Below, in pieces: positions 43,515 to 51,420 of a DNA stretch of 64,000 nucleotides. How positions within the stretch are numbered: position 1 is the stretch's first letter; each line of letters opens with the position of its first letter. The position numbers and the translations under genes are program-made. The stretch comes from Streptomyces sp. TSRI0281 (lineage in GTDB: Bacteria > Actinomycetota > Actinomycetes > Streptomycetales > Streptomycetaceae). Under the pieces are notes generated by a model. It did no database searches. It was not told where the DNA came from and worked only from the letters and a program-made list of their open reading frames with translations. The stretch spans positions 527,398 to 591,397 of the forward strand of contig NZ_LWLE01000023.1 of the NCBI RefSeq assembly GCF_001905125.1, written 5' to 3'.

Positions 43515-46500
43515 GCCTGCTCCCCCTTGAGCATCAGGTCGGCGACGCGGGCGGCCGCGGTGCCGTCGTCGAGGTCGCAGAACGCCTCGCGGAACCGGTC
43601 GTAGGCCCCCCGGTGGGCCGCGGTGGCGGACTCGGGATCGCGCAGGGCCTCCACCACGCCGTCCGACGTGGGGATCAGCGGTCCGGGGGCCCGGCTCTCG
43701 AAGTCGAAGCAGAAGCCGCGCAGGGTGTCGCGGTAGTGCTCCAGGTCATGGGTGTGGAAGAGCATCGGCCGGCCGGTCTGCGCGAAGTCGAACATCAGGG
43801 AGGAGTAGTCGGTGACCAGGCAGTCGCTGATCAGCATCAGCTCGGTGACGTCCGGGTAGCGCGAGACGTCGCGGACGAAGTCGTCCTGCGGAACGCTGCC
43901 GCCGACGAGGTAGTGGCGCCGTACGAGGAGTACGTGATCGTCGCCGAGGGCCTGCCGTACCAGGTCCGGGTCGAGGGGGAGATCGGGCTCGTACCGGCCG
44001 CCCCGCTTGGGCCGGTCCTCCCGCCAGGTGGGCGCGTACAGGACGACCCGCTTGTCGTCGGGGATCGCGAGCCGTTCCCGTACGGCGGCGGCGACCTTCC
44101 CCCGGTCGGGCGCGTACAGGAGGTCGTTGCGCGGGTAGCCGCACTCCAGGACCTCGCCGGTGTGCCCGAAGGCGCGGCGCATGACGGGGGTGGAGAAGCT
44201 GTTCGGGGAGACGAGCACACTCCACTGGGCAGCGCGTGCGGGCATCGACGCCATATAGGCGGCGTCGGCGTTCGGGGTGCCCGCGAGGTCGCGGCCGATG
44301 CGCTTGAGCGGGGTGCCGTGCCAGGTCTGGACGACGAACTGGCCCTCGGCCCGCTCGAACCATTCGGGCAGCTGGGTATTGGTGACGATCCAGCGGCTGC
44401 GGGCCAGGGCCTCGTACCACTCGGCGCTGTGCAGGGTGACGGCGCGGACCCCGGCGGGGACCGCGGCCTGCTGGTCGCGTACGACCCAGAGGTGTTCGAT
44501 GCCGGAGTCGCGGCCGGCCAGCTCCTGGTGGATCGCGCGGGGCGAGTCGGAGTACTGGCGCCCGTCGAAGCTGGAGTACAGGACGGCCGGGAGCAGTCCG
44601 GCGCCGCCCGCGCGCAGTGCGGCGTACCGCTCGCGCTGCCGCCGCTGCCCGTACGCCCCCCGTTCCCGGACGGGCAGGGCGCTGCCGGACTCCAGGGCGA
44701 GCCGGTCGTGGAGGCGCCGCCGGAGGGTGAAGCGCCGGCCGCCCGCCTCGCGGTGGAGCGGGAGGGCGGTGTGCAGCGTCGGCCGCACGCGGACCGGCCG
44801 GTACCGCTCCGGGTCGCTCTCGCCCGGCTCGCGGAGGAAGAGGTCCCAGCGGCCCTCGGCGAGCGGGAGCGTACCTCCCGGCCCCTCGACGGCGTCGGGA
44901 GCGAGCACGGCACGGAACCCGGAAGCGTCCGCGGCGCCGTCCGCCCCCGCGCCCGGTGTGCCGTGCACCGCGAGGACGGCCTCCTCCTGGTGTCCGCCGT
45001 GCCGCAGGACCAGCTCGTGGGCGCGGCCGGGCCGTTCCGGGTACGCGCCCTCGATGACGAGCTGCCCGGCATCCGACCAGGTGAGCGAGGTGACCACGGG
45101 CTGCACGGCCCGGTCGGTGAGGACCAGGTCGCCGGACGGGTTGGCGGCCGCGTACAGCTCACGGCCGCCGGGCAGCGGATACCGCCCCTCCGCACCGTCC
45201 GGCCGGGCCGCGACGGTCAACCGGCCCTTTCCGCCGACCAGTTGCACGCCCCAGACGTCGTCGCATCCCCGGAAGGCGCTGAGCGGGATGTCGGCGACGC
45301 GCGAGGCGGGCGTTCCCCGCAGGGCGAATTCCCGCGTCTCCTTGGTGCGCCACTCCTGGATGCGCAGGGCTACCGGTCCGCCGTCGCCGAGGACCTTCAC
45401 CTCCAGGCGTACCGCCCCGGCGACCGCGCTCTGGGCGATGAGGAGGGCGTCGACGCGCTCGGTACGCAGCTCCAGCTTGTTGCCGGACAGGACGGGGACG
45501 ATACGGGTGCGCTCGTCGGTGTGGACGATGGCGGGCGGGGCCGGGTTCCCGAGCAGCCGCATCGGTCCGCGCCGGGGCCGCCCGGCGCCGAGAACGACCG
45601 ACTCCAGCTTCCACGTGGTGCGACCGCCGCGCCCCGCCCCCTTGGCGGCGAGGCGGCGCGGGTCGATGACGGCTTCGAACCCGGAGCGCTCGTAGCGGTG
45701 CAGCGAACGGCCGGAGCGGGCGGCGGCCTCGTCCGTGGGCGCGGACCGCACCCGCAGCGGGATCAGCCGCCGCCCGGACCGCAGCCAGCCGGTTCCGGCC
45801 GACCGTCCCGGCGCGTTGCGGACGTAGGCGTACCCGGTGAGGCGCAACAGCCCGTCCTTCCACACCGCCTCGGTGAGATGGGCGTGCACGGGGAGGTCCG
45901 GTGCGGTCAGGGCGGTGACGGAGGACGGCAACGGGCCCTGTACGGAGGGGTACTGGGCATGGGGCCGCAGACGTCCGCGTACATGGAAGGCGTCGCGGTC
46001 GGCCTTCTCGTCGGCGAGCAGGGCGAGGAGTTCCGGCATCCGGCGTTCGCGGATGAGCTGCCACTTGACCCGCAGCTGCAGCGGCAGCCCGGCGAGTACG
46101 CCCGGTTCGACGGTGGCGGCGAAGGCGTTGGCGTGTTCGAGGAAGGCTTCGTGGAACGCGGCGTCCCCGTCCGGCAGCGCCTCGATGAACAGCCACAGGT
46201 CGCCCGAGAGCGCGTGGGCGTCGTACTTCCGCTTGGCGTCGCGCAGTTCCCGGTCCGCGAGGAACCGGCTGACCGTGCTCACGGCGGTGACCCGGTCGCG
46301 GATGCCCCTGGGCACGGCGCGGCGGCTGGTGATCGACCCGTCGCGGTCCCGCCAGTGATAGACGGGCTCCTCGACGACATCGACCGCGCGGGCCAGGAAG
46401 TGGGCGGGCAGCACGACGGCGATGTCCTCGTACAGCACGCCGGACGGGAAGGCGAAGGCGTGCTCGTCCCAGAAGGATCTGCGGAACACCTTGTTGCAGG

Positions 46501-46981
46501 CGATACGGTCGCCGAGCAGGATCCAGTCGCGGGTGACATGGGTGCCGGGACGGGCCTTCTCCATCGGCCTGCGGAACATCGGGGACTGTTCGAGCGCCCC
46601 GTTCGCCCGCATCCGGAGCACATTGCCGGTGGCGAAGTCGGAGCCGGAGCGGTCGAGTTCGGCGATCATCCGCTCGTACGCGCCGGGCGGCACGAGGTCG
46701 TCGCTGTCGACGAACGCCAGGAACTCCCCGCCGCTCCCGGCCTCACGGACCCCGGCGTTGCGTGCGGCGCCGAGTCCCCCGTTCTCCTGCCGGATCAGCC
46801 GGAAGCGCGGGTCCCGCGCCGCGAACTCCTCCGCGACGCGCCCGCTGCCGTCGGTGGAGCCGTCGTCGACCATGACGACCTCCAGGTCCGGCAGGGTCTG
46901 TTCGGCGAGCGAGGTCAGGCAGGCACCGAGATACTCCTCGACGTTGTAGAGGGGGACGACGACGGTGAGACGGGGTGCCAT
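43511..46981 (-). CDS. Large GT2 / beta-domain / TagF-like trifunctional wall-polymer enzyme
   Basis: A 1,156-residue protein. The GT2 domain (1-220) is intact: LTVVVPLYNVEEYLGACLTSLAEQTLPDLEVVMVDDGSTDGSG and FVDSDDLVPPGAY near residue 92. Residues 230-760 contain a helical part and several beta-sandwich-like segments (TEAVWKDGLLRLTGYAYVRN; LKLELRTERVDALL-like) of unknown function. The C-terminal TagF-like domain shows QTWHGTPLKRIGRDL near 884, GYPRNDLLYAPD, VLYAPTWREDRPK and TDYSSLMFDFAQTGRPM near 1055. ATG 46981 is the first gene of the minus operon; a longer open frame upstream is not conserved-looking. It probably adds sugar and polyol-phosphate alternately. Confidence 0.87.
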   Translation of the reverse strand: MAPRLTVVVPLYNVEEYLGACLTSLAEQTLPDLEVVMVDDGSTDGSGRVAEEFAARDPRFRLIRQENGGLGAARNAGVREAGSGGEFLAFVDSDDLVPPGAYERMIAELDRSGSDFATGNVLRMRANGALEQSPMFRRPMEKARPGTHVTRDWILLGDRIACNKVFRRSFWDEHAFAFPSGVLYEDIAVVLPAHFLARAVDVVEEPVYHWRDRDGSITSRRAVPRGIRDRVTAVSTVSRFLADRELRDAKRKYDAHALSGDLWLFIEALPDGDAAFHEAFLEHANAFAATVEPGVLAGLPLQLRVKWQLIRERRMPELLALLADEKADRDAFHVRGRLRPHAQYPSVQGPLPSSVTALTAPDLPVHAHLTEAVWKDGLLRLTGYAYVRNAPGRSAGTGWLRSGRRLIPLRVRSAPTDEAAARSGRSLHRYERSGFEAVIDPRRLAAKGAGRGGRTTWKLESVVLGAGRPRRGPMRLLGNPAPPAIVHTDERTRIVPVLSGNKLELRTERVDALLIAQSAVAGAVRLEVKVLGDGGPVALRIQEWRTKETREFALRGTPASRVADIPLSAFRGCDDVWGVQLVGGKGRLTVAARPDGAEGRYPLPGGRELYAAANPSGDLVLTDRAVQPVVTSLTWSDAGQLVIEGAYPERPGRAHELVLRHGGHQEEAVLAVHGTPGAGADGAADASGFRAVLAPDAVEGPGGTLPLAEGRWDLFLREPGESDPERYRPVRVRPTLHTALPLHREAGGRRFTLRRRLHDRLALESGSALPVRERGAYGQRRQRERYAALRAGGAGLLPAVLYSSFDGRQYSDSPRAIHQELAGRDSGIEHLWVVRDQQAAVPAGVRAVTLHSAEWYEALARSRWIVTNTQLPEWFERAEGQFVVQTWHGTPLKRIGRDLAGTPNADAAYMASMPARAAQWSVLVSPNSFSTPVMRRAFGHTGEVLECGYPRNDLLYAPDRGKVAAAVRERLAIPDDKRVVLYAPTWREDRPKRGGRYEPDLPLDPDLVRQALGDDHVLLVRRHYLVGGSVPQDDFVRDVSRYPDVTELMLISDCLVTDYSSLMFDFAQTGRPMLFHTHDLEHYRDTLRGFCFDFESRAPGPLIPTSDGVVEALRDPESATAAHRGAYDRFREAFCDLDDGTAAARVADLMLKGEQA

Positions 46982-47051
46982 CGCTGCGCACGATCCTTCC
47001 GGACGGACGACATCAAGTGGTCTACGGGGTAACAACCTTCGCCGCGTGGCC

Positions 47052-47079
47052 TGGTCACCCGATCGGAGCCATACGGGTG
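47052..47079 (-). promoter_or_regulatory. Inverted repeat upstream of the wall-polymer operon
   Basis: Perfect 8-bp arms GTCACCCG and CGGGTGAC with a 12-base spacer, 71-98 bp upstream of the first operon gene. It may be an operator or an RNA hairpin; no regulator is known to me for this sequence. Confidence 0.45.
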
Positions 47080-47130
47080 ACACGCCGAGGAGGGCGCGCC
47101 GGACCGGGCGGCGGCCACGGTGACGCGGCC

Positions 47131-47160
47131 GAGCCCCGCACCGGGAAGGGGACGGGGCTC
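47131..47160 (-). terminator. Terminator of the methyltransferase pair
   Basis: Arms GAGCCCCG and CGGGGCTC with a 14-base loop, 36 bases after the TylF-like gene stop. Confidence 0.65.
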
Positions 47161-47195
47161 GTTTCGACTGCGGAGATCGCTCAGGGGTCCGGACG

Positions 47196-48080
47196 TCAGG
47201 GCTTGACGGCGATCCGGCCCTCGTCCATGCGCAGCAGCAACAGCTGCTCGCCGGTCTTCTCCAGGAACTCGTCGACGGCCTGCCGCGATCCCTGCCAGTA
47301 GCCGTAGTCGTCGATGAGCAGCACACCCCCGCTCACCAGCCGCGAGTAGAGGTGCTCCAGCTCGTGCCTGGTCGACGCGTACCAGTCGGTGTCCAGGCGC
47401 AGGATCGAGATCTGCTCCGGGGCGTTCGCCGGAAGGGTGTCCTCGACCATGCCCTGCACGTAGTGGATGCGGTTCTTCGGGTACGGAACGGTCTCGAAGC
47501 CCGCCCGGACGTCCTCCAGCGAGGCCACCGCCCAGATCGGCCGGTCCTTGCCCTGGGCGTCGAGCAGTTCCTGCGCCGACCTGCCGTCGCGCCGCAGGTC
47601 CTCCGCCGTGGGCGGGGTCATGCCCTCGTACGTGTCGAAGAGGTAGAGCTCGCGCTCGGTCTCGCCGAGCGACAGCAGGGTCTTCGCGCAGGCCTGCATG
47701 GACCCGCCGCGCCACACACCGCACTCGACGATGTCGCCGGGGATGTCGTGCCGGACGATGTGGCGGGTCGCCAGGATGAGGGCGTTGAGCCGTTCGGGGG
47801 AGGTCATCGAGTACGGCTTGACCGCACTGATGATGTCCTTCGCCTCGTCGTCGTAATCCGCCGGGAACTGCGGTCCGGCCTTCGGCTTCGGCTTCGGCTT
47901 CGGTTCGGGGGCCGCTTCCGTCCGGGCCGCGGCGGGTGCGGGGGCCGGTTCCGCCGGGGCGGTGCGGGCGGCGGGCACCGTCGCGCGCCTGAGCTGATAT
48001 CCGGTGAGCTGCTGAAGGACGCCGTTGACGGCGTTGCGCCAAGCCATGCCCCCGGACAGTACGCGCGGTTTGCGGCTCAT
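47196..48080 (-). CDS. TylF/MycF-family O-methyltransferase
   Basis: A 294-residue SAM-dependent methyltransferase. After a basic start and a Pro/Ala/Lys linker (APEPKPKPKPKAGP) the catalytic part has RLNALILATRHIVRHDIPGDIVECGVWRGGSMQACAKTLL (SAM motif I near residue 115), YLFDTYEGMTPPT, ILRLDTDWYASTRHELEHLYSRLVSGGVLLIDDYG with the metal-binding D/DD residues, and QAVDEFL. TylF/MycF enzymes methylate sugar hydroxyls of macrolides, but beside wall-polymer genes it more likely O-methylates a glycopolymer sugar (inference). ATG 48080 (MSRKPRVL) is preferred over a TTG five codons upstream. It follows a class I methyltransferase gene by 19 bp. Confidence 0.88.
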   Translation of the reverse strand: MSRKPRVLSGGMAWRNAVNGVLQQLTGYQLRRATVPAARTAPAEPAPAPAAARTEAAPEPKPKPKPKAGPQFPADYDDEAKDIISAVKPYSMTSPERLNALILATRHIVRHDIPGDIVECGVWRGGSMQACAKTLLSLGETERELYLFDTYEGMTPPTAEDLRRDGRSAQELLDAQGKDRPIWAVASLEDVRAGFETVPYPKNRIHYVQGMVEDTLPANAPEQISILRLDTDWYASTRHELEHLYSRLVSGGVLLIDDYGYWQGSRQAVDEFLEKTGEQLLLLRMDEGRIAVKP

Positions 48081-48099
48081 GTCACTTTTCGTCAACCTG

Positions 48100-48906
48100 C
48101 TATTGATTTGCGCCGGTTGCCCCGGAGGGCGAGGAGCCGGCCCCGTCCCGCGCGGGAGCGTCCTCGGGTGCTGCCTGGGCCGGTACGCCGTCGGGGAGAG
48201 CCGCGGGCAGGCTCTCCGGAGCCGCCTTGGGGCGTCCGCACTGCTCGCGGCCCGCCAGCGGGCTGGGCAGCGGGATGCCGTCGACGCCGCCGACCCGGTT
48301 GGCCCACCAGACGGCCAACTCCCGTACGGCGAACATGGTCAGCCGGGGGTAGCGCCGCGGCTTGCGGAAGACGCCCACCGAGTCGCCCCAGTAGGCGGCC
48401 TTCTTGTCGATGGCCCGGTAGTCGTGCCAGATGCCCTTGCGCGGCGGGAAGTCCGTGTACGCCTCGCAGAGTTCGAGCCGGGAGTGCGCGGCCAGGGCGC
48501 GGAAGCCGTCGGGGTAGTAGCGCCAGCAGTCCTGGGCGTCATGGGCGTGCCCGCGCGAGGGCGCGGTGATGAAGGCGTAGCCGCCGGGCTTCAGGACCCG
48601 GGCGATCTCCAGCATCGTCGCCCAGAAGAACGGGATGTGCTCGAACGCCTGGCCGGAGAGGACGGCGTCGGCGCTGTTGGACTTGGCGGGGATGCGGTAC
48701 GGGCGGGCCATCACGGCGTCGACATTGGGTCCGTCGAGCACGTCGACACCGAAGTAGTCGATGTCGTGGGCGGCGAGCAGCCCCTTGTGGGTACGGGTCT
48801 GCCGGTCGGAGACGCGCGAGCCGAGATCGACGACGCGGTGCCTGCGCGACGTGGGCAGATACTCCTCGACGCAGAGTTCCATCTGTTCATAGGCGGACCG
48901 GTGCAT
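48100..48906 (-). CDS. Class I SAM-dependent methyltransferase (Methyltransf_11 type)
   Basis: A 268-residue methyltransferase. SAM motif I appears as HRVVDLGSRVSDRQ near residue 27, the acidic motif II as DYFGVDVLDGPNVD, and motif III/IV as ADAVLSGQAFEHIPFFWATMLEIARVLKPGGYAFITAPS. WRYYPDGFRALA is the common Methyltransf_11 tail of wall- and capsule-associated members. The last 50 residues are a disordered Pro/Ala/Gly tail. The start ATG 48906 has GGGAGA six bases upstream. It forms an operon with the TylF-like gene inside the wall-polymer locus, so a glycopolymer target is likely; substrate unproven. Confidence 0.87.
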   Translation of the reverse strand: MHRSAYEQMELCVEEYLPTSRRHRVVDLGSRVSDRQTRTHKGLLAAHDIDYFGVDVLDGPNVDAVMARPYRIPAKSNSADAVLSGQAFEHIPFFWATMLEIARVLKPGGYAFITAPSRGHAHDAQDCWRYYPDGFRALAAHSRLELCEAYTDFPPRKGIWHDYRAIDKKAAYWGDSVGVFRKPRRYPRLTMFAVRELAVWWANRVGGVDGIPLPSPLAGREQCGRPKAAPESLPAALPDGVPAQAAPEDAPARDGAGSSPSGATGANQ

Positions 48907-49095
48907 GGACGTTCTCCCAACGTTGCCGTGTGCGCGAGCTGTTGAGGACAACGACGGCGTCGGGCAGAGGGGTCGCGCCGGACGCGCCCGCTGAGCCGTT
49001 CGGGTGGCACGGCACCCACCCGGTACGGCGCCCGCCCACCCGGTACGGTCCCGCGCCCCGCCCGACGCACCCCCGCACGACGCACCCCCGCCCTC

Positions 49096-51318
49096 TCACT
49101 CCGTCCCGAAGAACCGCCGCACCACGCGCTCCGCCGCGTGCCCGTCGTCGTACGGGCAGAACCGCTCGCGGAACGCCGAGCGCAGGGCGGCCGACCGCTT
49201 CGCGCGCCACTCCCCCGTCCGCAGCACCTCCAGCAGTTCGTCCTGGGTGGTGGCGACGGGCCCCGGGGTGTCACCGGGGCGGCCGGAGAGCAGATCGATG
49301 TACGTCCCTCGCGAGGCCCGGTACGCGTCCCAGTCGGGGGCGTAACAGATGACCGGGCGGTCCAGACAGGCGTAGTCGAACATCAGGGAGGAGTAGTCGG
49401 TGATCAACGCGTCCGCGGCCAGGCAGAGTTCCTCGACCACGGGATGCCCCGTGACGTCGATGACCCGGCCCGCCGCCGCCCCGATCCCGGCCGAACGCCC
49501 GTAGAAGTAGTGGGCCCGCACCAACACCACGTAATCCGGGCCGAGTTCACGGGCGATCCGGTCCGGGTCGAGCTGCGGGACGAAGCCCTTGCGGTAGTCG
49601 CGGTGGGTCGGGGCGTAGAGCAGGGCGGTCTGTCCGGGGGCGATGCCGAGATCCACGCGCAGCTTCGCGATGCGTTCCCGCGTCGCGGTGAAGAAGATGT
49701 CGTTGCGCGGATAGCCGAGGTTCAGATGCTCGTACGAGGACGGATAGACCCGGTCCCAGATCTCGGTGGTGTGCGGGTTGGCGGAAAGGCTGAAGTCCCA
49801 CTGGTCGGCGTGGGCGAGGATCTTCCCGAAACTGATGCCATGGGTGAGGGCGGGGTACGCCCGCTGGTCCAGGCCCATGGTCTTCAGCGGGGTCCCGTGG
49901 TGGGTCTGGAGGTAGCGCTGGCCGGGGCGTTTGGTGAAACCGCCGGGGAAGCTGGAGTTGTTGATCAGGTACGTGGCGGTGGCCATGGCCCGCCAGTAGG
50001 CGCGCGAGCCCTCGATGATGTACGGGATGCCCGGCGGGACGCGGTCGCGGTGACGGGAGGAGACCACCCACAGGCCACGGACGTGCGGGACGAGTTCGCG
50101 GGCCTTGGCGTGGATGGCGGCGGGATTGCAGGCGACGCCCCGGTTCCAGTACGCCCCGTACACGGCGAGGTCCGGGTCCAGCGGCCGGTGCAGGTCGGCG
50201 CGGTAGGCGGCCCGCATCACCCGCGTCCGCAGCGCCTTCCTGCTCCGCCCGTACGCCGCCGCGGCACCGGCGCGCCCGGCACCGGCCGCCTGCCGGGCGC
50301 GGTGGGCGGCGTACGGGCCGGGGAGCCCGGCGGCCCGGAAGAACGCCGCCCGGTCTCCGGGGCGGATCCGTCCGGGGTCCGCCAGGACGTCCAGCAGGTG
50401 TGCGGTGCGGGCCGGGTGGAGGCGGGGGTCGTCGCCGGTCTCGGCGAGGAGGCGGGCGTACGCGTCGATGACCGCGAAGTGCCCGCGCCCCGGAGTGGTG
50501 GCGAACGTGCCGGTGCGGCGCAGGCGGTGGCGGACGCAGACCCGGTCCAGGCGGGCGAGGGTGCCGGCGTCGGTCGCGAGGAGGATCGCCCGGTGGACGG
50601 GGACGACCTCCTCGTACGGGCCGTCGGTGAAGCGGAGCCGGTGGGCAGTCCAGAACGCGCGGCGGAAGAGCTGGTTGCCGGGGGCGGGCGCGTCGTCCGG
50701 CGGCCGGGCGTCCCCCCACCAGTCGACGCGGTCGTGGCCGAGGCGCAGGACATCCGGAGCCACCCCGTGAACGCCACCCGTACCGGGGCCACCCGTACCG
50801 GGGCCGCCCACGCCGGGACCGTCCGTACTGGGGCCGCCCGCGCCGGGACCGCCCGCGCCGGGACCGTCCGTACTCGGCCCGTCCGTACTCAGCCCGTCCG
50901 TACTCGGCCCGTCCTCGCGTGGCCGGTCCTCGGTCAGCCGGTCCGCCATCGCCTCCAGGGCTCCCGGCAGCAGCAGGTCGTCGGCGTCCAGGAAGAGGAG
51001 GTAGCCGCCCCGCGCCTCATCGGCCCCGGCGTTGCGGGCCGCACCGGCGCCGAACAGCGTCCCGGCCGCCGCTCCGGCCGCCGCTTCGGCATCCGCGCCC
51101 CGGTGTCCGGCCGTCGCCGCCATGGTCAGCACCCGCACCCGGGGGTCGCGCCGGGCGTACTCCGCCGCGATGGCGGCGCTGCCGTCCACCGACCCGTCGT
51201 CGACGACGATCAGCTCCCACGCGCACTCCCGCGTCACCGCCTGGCCGAGCACGGAGTCCAGAGCCGCCCTCAGATATCCCTGGGAGCGGCGGACGGGCAC
51301 GACGACAGTGAGGAGCAT
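49096..51318 (-). CDS. Bifunctional GT2 glycosyltransferase / TagF-like glycerophosphotransferase
   Basis: A 740-residue relative of the 37099 gene product. The GT2 domain shows LTVVVPVRRSQGYLRAALDSVLGQ, ELIVVDDGSVDGSAAIAAEYARR, ARNAGADEARGGYLLFLDADDLLLPGA. A repeat-built Gly/Pro/Ser insertion (about residues 130-185) lies within the GT2 region, before VLRLGHDRVDWW. The C-terminal TagF-like domain has QTHHGTPLKTMG near 473, GYPRNDIFF, LLYAPTHRDYRK and TDYSSLMFDYACLDRPV near 641. It ends in FFGTE. It is divergent from the 51421 gene across only 102 bp. Likely a polyol-phosphate/sugar transferase of the same polymer family. Confidence 0.88.
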   Translation of the reverse strand: MLLTVVVPVRRSQGYLRAALDSVLGQAVTRECAWELIVVDDGSVDGSAAIAAEYARRDPRVRVLTMAATAGHRGADAEAAAGAAAGTLFGAGAARNAGADEARGGYLLFLDADDLLLPGALEAMADRLTEDRPREDGPSTDGLSTDGPSTDGPGAGGPGAGGPSTDGPGVGGPGTGGPGTGGVHGVAPDVLRLGHDRVDWWGDARPPDDAPAPGNQLFRRAFWTAHRLRFTDGPYEEVVPVHRAILLATDAGTLARLDRVCVRHRLRRTGTFATTPGRGHFAVIDAYARLLAETGDDPRLHPARTAHLLDVLADPGRIRPGDRAAFFRAAGLPGPYAAHRARQAAGAGRAGAAAAYGRSRKALRTRVMRAAYRADLHRPLDPDLAVYGAYWNRGVACNPAAIHAKARELVPHVRGLWVVSSRHRDRVPPGIPYIIEGSRAYWRAMATATYLINNSSFPGGFTKRPGQRYLQTHHGTPLKTMGLDQRAYPALTHGISFGKILAHADQWDFSLSANPHTTEIWDRVYPSSYEHLNLGYPRNDIFFTATRERIAKLRVDLGIAPGQTALLYAPTHRDYRKGFVPQLDPDRIARELGPDYVVLVRAHYFYGRSAGIGAAAGRVIDVTGHPVVEELCLAADALITDYSSLMFDYACLDRPVICYAPDWDAYRASRGTYIDLLSGRPGDTPGPVATTQDELLEVLRTGEWRAKRSAALRSAFRERFCPYDDGHAAERVVRRFFGTE
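50773..50925 (-). repeat. 15-bp coding minisatellite in the GT2/TagF-like gene
   Basis: About ten imperfect 15-bp units encode STDGP, GAGGP and GTGGP pentapeptides, in frame. Confidence 0.85.
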
Positions 51319-51420
51319 GGCAGCCGAGCGTAATGGCGGCCGTGCGCGTCCCGGCCCACGCGTTCACCCGTTTGGGGCAGCGCCGGTGACCCGGGGGGCC
51401 CACCCCGGTTGAGGCAGGAC

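Noticed and set aside
40545-47032. Plus-strand open frames of about 1,000 codons opposite the wall-polymer operon
   Set aside because: Composition mirrors the real minus-strand genes, and the encoded proteins are Arg/Gly/Asp-biased with no domain.
47196-48906. Antibiotic biosynthesis cluster suggested by the TylF-like enzyme
   Set aside because: No polyketide, peptide-synthetase or deoxysugar genes are nearby; the context is wall-polymer synthesis.
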